A program made the translations under genes and the position numbers. Under the pieces are notes generated by a model. The model was not told the origin of the DNA. It worked only from the letters and a program-made list of their open reading frames with translations, and did not search any database. Of a stretch of 8,367 nucleotides of DNA, positions 6,592-8,367 are shown piece after piece. The stretch covers positions 1-8,367 of the forward strand of contig JAGHSP010000091.1 in assembly GCA_018065815.1 (NCBI GenBank), written 5' to 3'. Numbering within the stretch: the stretch's first letter is position 1; every line of letters starts with the position of its first letter. Source of the stretch: Candidatus Sodaliphilus limicaballi. Lineage in GTDB: Bacteria > Bacteroidota > Bacteroidia > Bacteroidales > Muribaculaceae.

Positions 6592-7056
6592 ATGTCACAA
6601 TGGTTTGAATGTAAAGTAAAGTATGATAAGATGATGGAGACAGGTGTTCTCAAGACTGTAACTGAGCCCTATCTCGTCGATGCCCTCTCATTTACCGAGG
6701 CCGAAGCTCGCATCACTGAGGAGATGCAACCCTACATCTCTGGTGAATTTTCAGTGTCGGCAGTGCGTCGCATCAATCTCAGCGATATCTTCTATAATCA
6801 GGCAGGCGACAAGTGGTACAAGGTGAAAACTAACTTCATCACCATTGACGAGAAGACTGCTGTCGAGAAAAAAACTGCAACATTCCAGCTGGTTCAGGCA
6901 AGCGAGTTCAGCAACGCGCTCACAGTATTCATGGAAGGTATGAAGGACACCATGGCCGACTTTGAAATCGCTTCGATCACCGAGACTGCCCTCATGGACG
7001 TGTTCTCGGCCGACCTTAAACGCACACTTGCCGACAAAGCTGCCGAAAAAGAGTGA
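6592..7056 (+). CDS. DUF4494 domain protein
   Basis: This 154-residue protein matches the Bacteroidetes family DUF4494 over its whole length. Recognisable blocks are MSQWFECKVKYDKM at the start, VTEPYLVDALSFTEAEARI (23-41), SGEFSVSAVRR (50-60), WYKVKTNFITIDE (75-87), and a C-terminal GMKDTMADFEIASITET run (115-131). No signal peptide or membrane segment is visible, so it should be cytoplasmic. Its function is not known to me. The last four bases of the gene (GTGA, 7053-7056) overlap the likely start of yggS, which points to coupled translation and a possible link to pyridoxal-phosphate handling; that link is inference. The start is not preceded by a clear Shine-Dalgarno sequence, as usual in this phylum. 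Confidence 0.88.
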   Translation: MSQWFECKVKYDKMMETGVLKTVTEPYLVDALSFTEAEARITEEMQPYISGEFSVSAVRRINLSDIFYNQAGDKWYKVKTNFITIDEKTAVEKKTATFQLVQASEFSNALTVFMEGMKDTMADFEIASITETALMDVFSADLKRTLADKAAEKE

Positions 7057-7727
7057 TTGTGGACGTAGCAAGCAATATCAAACACATTGAGGCGCAACTT
7101 CCTGAGGGGGTGCGCCTCGTTGCCGTTTCCAAGTTTCATCCTGTGGAGGCATTGCGACAGGCTTATGATGCCGGACAGCGTGTATTCGGCGAGAGCCGTG
7201 CCCAGGAATTGGCGGTTAAAGCAGAGCAACTGCCCGGTGACATCGAGTGGCACTTCATAGGCCACTTGCAGACCAACAAGGTGCGTCAGGTGGTGAAGCA
7301 TGTCAGCGTGATTCAGAGCGTCGATTCGGTGAAATTGCTACGCCTCATCGATGCCGAGGCTGCACGATTGGATCGCACGGTAGATGTGCTGCTTCAACTA
7401 CACGTTGCACAAGAAGAAGCCAAGAGCGGTTTTGCACCAAGCGAACTCCTTGAGGCTGCAGGTAGGGGAGAACTGGACGGATTGACTCACGTGCGCCTGC
7501 GCGGACTCATGGCAATGGCAACGTTTACCGACGACGAGACCCTCATTGCCCGCGAGTTCTCAACCGTTGAAGACACGTTCAAAGCCTTGCGTGCCACATA
7601 CATGGCAAGCAACGACGCGTTCAGCGAAATAAGCATGGGAATGAGCGATGACTGGCACATTGCAGTGCAGCATGGCAGCACGCTAGTGCGCATCGGGACC
7701 GCCATTTTCGGCCACCGTGAGTATTGA
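7053..7727 (+). CDS. yggS: YggS/PLPBP-family pyridoxal-phosphate homeostasis protein
   Basis: This 224-residue cytoplasmic protein has the alanine-racemase-like N-terminal barrel of the YggS/PROSC (PLPBP) family. The family binds pyridoxal phosphate without known catalysis and buffers its level, affecting amino-acid and vitamin B6 balance. LVAVSKFHP carries Lys27, the expected cofactor-binding lysine. VFGESRAQEL (44-53), WHFIGHLQTNK (66-76), LRGLMAMATF (149-158) and SMGMSDDW with HGSTLVRIGTAIFG (194-220) are family hallmarks. Length is normal. The start is taken as GTG at 7053, overlapping the DUF4494 stop by four bases; a second in-frame GTG at 7059 is also possible and would remove only two residues. 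It ends just before the repeat-rich intergenic region, and no clear terminator follows. Confidence 0.93.
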   Translation: MIVDVASNIKHIEAQLPEGVRLVAVSKFHPVEALRQAYDAGQRVFGESRAQELAVKAEQLPGDIEWHFIGHLQTNKVRQVVKHVSVIQSVDSVKLLRLIDAEAARLDRTVDVLLQLHVAQEEAKSGFAPSELLEAAGRGELDGLTHVRLRGLMAMATFTDDETLIAREFSTVEDTFKALRATYMASNDAFSEISMGMSDDWHIAVQHGSTLVRIGTAIFGHREY

Positions 7728-7815
7728 ATTACCTGGTTGCTCTACCTCTCCCAATGCTATATATCCTTCTGTTACTATGTCTTGTCCCATTGCTGACCGA
7801 TGGCCATGTGTCTTT

Positions 7816-7867
7816 CTGACCGTCTAGCGACTATCGGTTACGATGCAGTGTGGCCTCTGCCGAGGCC
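7816..7867 (+). repeat. Two-hairpin element, copy R1
   Basis: Stem A is CTGACCGTC (7816-7824), loop TAGC, GACTATCGG (7829-7837), with a two-position internal mismatch. The linker begins TTACGATGCAGTG. Stem B is GGCCTC (7852-7857), loop TGCC, GAGGCC (7862-7867), perfect over six pairs. Stem B differs completely in sequence from that of R2 yet is fully paired. Confidence 0.7.
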
Positions 7868-7875
7868 GTTGTGGT

Positions 7876-7891
7876 GGATGGCTTTCCATCC
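7876..7891. repeat. Additional 6-bp perfect hairpin between R1 and R2
   Basis: GGATGG (7876-7881) and CCATCC (7886-7891) pair around a CTTT loop. Its last two bases are also the first two of stem A of R2, so the two structures are mutually exclusive. GGATGGC recurs at 7944-7950 after R2. Confidence 0.5.
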
Positions 7892-7941
7892 GACGGTCTA
7901 GCGACCGCCGGTTACGATGCAGTGTGACGGGTTCCCCGTCA
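7890..7941 (+). repeat. Two-hairpin element, copy R2 (best conserved)
   Basis: Stem A is CCGACGGTC (7890-7898), loop TAGC, GACCGCCGG (7903-7911), with one A/C mismatch. The 13-nt linker is TTACGATGCAGTG. Stem B is TGACGGG (7925-7931), loop TTC, CCCGTCA (7935-7941), a perfect 7-bp stem. This copy is the best reference for the element family in the window. Confidence 0.75.
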
Positions 7942-7961
7942 ATGGATGGCGGTATATGTTG

Positions 7962-8008
7962 TGTCCAATGGTCTGTGTACCACTGGTTACGATTGCTAAA
8001 CTTGGACA
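7962..8008 (+). repeat. Two-hairpin element, copy R3 (variant, no stem B)
   Basis: Stem A pairs CCAATGGT (7965-7972) with ACCACTGG (7979-7986), with one A/C mismatch at the same position as in R2. The core is GGTTACGATT at 7985-7994. In place of stem B, TTGGACA (8002-8008) is the exact complement of TGTCCAA (7962-7968), giving an outer 7-bp stem that would compete with the foot of stem A. Confidence 0.6.
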
Positions 8009-8043
8009 GATTTGTTGACAGTATATGAGATCCTATTCTGATG

Positions 8044-8111
8044 GGGATAAGTGGTACAGGCGGTGGAACCTTATTACATCGTAACCAGGGGAGCGCAAAA
8101 TGTGTTTTGCG
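8044..8111 (-). repeat. Two-hairpin element, copy R4 (minus orientation, replaced stem A)
   Basis: Read on the minus strand, the core is GGTTACGATG at 8086-8077, followed by a linker ending AATAA and a short stem B (GGT, TCC, ACC; 8070-8062). The usual stem A is replaced by a different hairpin, CGCAAAA (8094-8100) and TTTTGCG (8105-8111) around TGTG, a perfect 7-bp stem. The 8044-8086 part is a diverged direct repeat of 8158-8203 in R5. Confidence 0.6.
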
Positions 8112-8157
8112 GGGTAATAATGCAATTTCGTATTGTGCGACACCTTATCGAAGAAGA

Positions 8158-8222
8158 GGGATAAGTGCTTCTGGCGGTGGAACCGCCTTATTGCATCGTA
8201 ACCGGCGGACGCAGTCCGTCGG
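8158..8222 (-). repeat. Two-hairpin element, copy R5 (minus orientation)
   Basis: On the plus strand, stem B is GGCGGT (8173-8178), loop GGA, ACCGCC (8182-8187). The reversed core CATCGTAACC is at 8194-8203. Stem A is CCGGCGGAC (8202-8210), loop GCA, GTCCGTCGG (8214-8222): nine pairs including one G-T wobble. Read on the minus strand its order and dimensions match R2. The GGGATAAGTG at 8158-8167 is shared with R4 at 8044-8053. Confidence 0.7.
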
Positions 8223-8242
8223 AGAAGGGAATATAAAACTAA

Positions 8243-8264
8243 CGGCCTCGGAGGGGCCGCACTG
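8243..8264 (-). repeat. Partial element, stem B only (R7)
   Basis: Read on the minus strand, CAGTG (8264-8260) is followed by a hairpin closely similar in sequence to stem B of R1 (both end GAGGCCGTT). On the plus strand the stem pairs 8243-8249 with 8253-8259 around GGA, with one T-G wobble. The stem A and GGTTACGATG parts are missing, so this looks like a remnant. Confidence 0.5.
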
Positions 8265-8287
8265 ATAATAATATGGCATACATCTGT

Positions 8288-8339
8288 CCTACCGTCTAGC
8301 GACCATAGGTTACGATACATGGTGACGGGTTCCCCATCA
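8288..8339 (+). repeat. Two-hairpin element, copy R6
   Basis: Stem A is CCTACCGTC (8288-8296), loop TAGC, GACCATAGG (8301-8309), with a two-position internal mismatch as in R1. The linker is TTACGATACATGG (13 nt). Stem B is TGACGGG (8323-8329), loop TTC, CCCATCA (8333-8339), with one C/A mismatch that becomes a G-T wobble on the other strand. Confidence 0.7.
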
Positions 8340-8367
8340 AGTATGATTCACTTTGGAACATCTCAAA

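Larger units (their letters stand above)
7728..8367. repeat. 640-bp non-coding region with a cluster of two-hairpin repeat elements
   Basis: No convincing gene is present. Open frames here run through repeats and have no recognisable product. From about 7816 to the right edge the stretch holds copies of one structured element. The decamer core GGTTACGATG (last base varies) is at 7836-7845, 7910-7919, 7985-7994 and 8308-8317 on the plus strand and 8077-8086 and 8194-8203 on the minus strand. The first three cores are spaced 74 and 75 bp. The cluster may continue beyond 8367. Positions 7728-7815 show nothing that I can identify. Confidence 0.85.

Noticed and set aside
7843..8265. Short open reading frames through the repeat cluster on the plus strand (7843-8028, 8041-8265)
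   Set aside because: They run through hairpin repeats, show no family motif, and have no promoter or start context.
8033..8320. A 95-codon minus-strand frame with an apparent internal protein repeat
   Set aside because: The repeat comes from the direct DNA repeat between copies R4 and R5, whose offset is a multiple of three; the product is low quality and crosses several hairpins.
7816..8339. CRISPR array
   Set aside because: The repeats occur in both orientations, with unequal spacing and internally variable stems, and there are no unique equal-length spacers.
7816..8339. Integron attC sites or tRNA genes
   Set aside because: The core GTTACGA does not fit the attC GTTRRRY box and no integrase is present; no cloverleaf, anticodon arm or T-loop consensus could be built.

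Overview
The window looks like a chromosomal segment from a Bacteroidales bacterium, with a Muribaculaceae/Prevotella-like feel. Three things support this: promoters of the Bacteroidetes type (TTTG, about 20 bp, TAnnTTTG), start codons without Shine-Dalgarno sequences, and a DUF4494 gene, a family I know only from Bacteroidetes. The exact genus cannot be read from the sequence.

Layout. Positions 1-238 are non-coding and rich in inverted repeats. Positions 239-5460 hold five minus-strand genes separated by only 10-29 bp, probably one operon read right to left: a secreted SGNH/GDSL hydrolase, an AlgI-type MBOAT membrane acyltransferase, two paralogous DHHW (AlgJ/AlgX-like) exported proteins, and a small lipoprotein. 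Together they look like an O-acetylation machine for an exported or surface polysaccharide: the MBOAT protein passes acetyl groups across the inner membrane, the DHHW proteins (D-x-H plus Ser) transfer them in the periplasm, and the SGNH enzyme transfers or removes them. The substrate is unknown.

A short AT-rich region (5461-5565) carries two back-to-back promoters. On the plus strand follow a FabK/nitronate-monooxygenase-like flavoprotein, then a DUF4494 gene whose stop codon overlaps the start of a YggS/PLPBP-family pyridoxal-phosphate homeostasis gene.

The last 640 bp (7728-8367) have no convincing gene. They hold a cluster of about seven related 50-52 bp elements in both orientations. 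Each complete one is an imperfect 9-position hairpin, a 13-14 nt linker beginning TTACGATGCA, and a second 6-7 bp hairpin. Stem sequences differ between copies but usually stay paired, so secondary structure appears to be what is kept. A divergent element with the same dimensions lies at 97-146, at the other end of the window. I do not recognise this family; it is the most interesting signal here.
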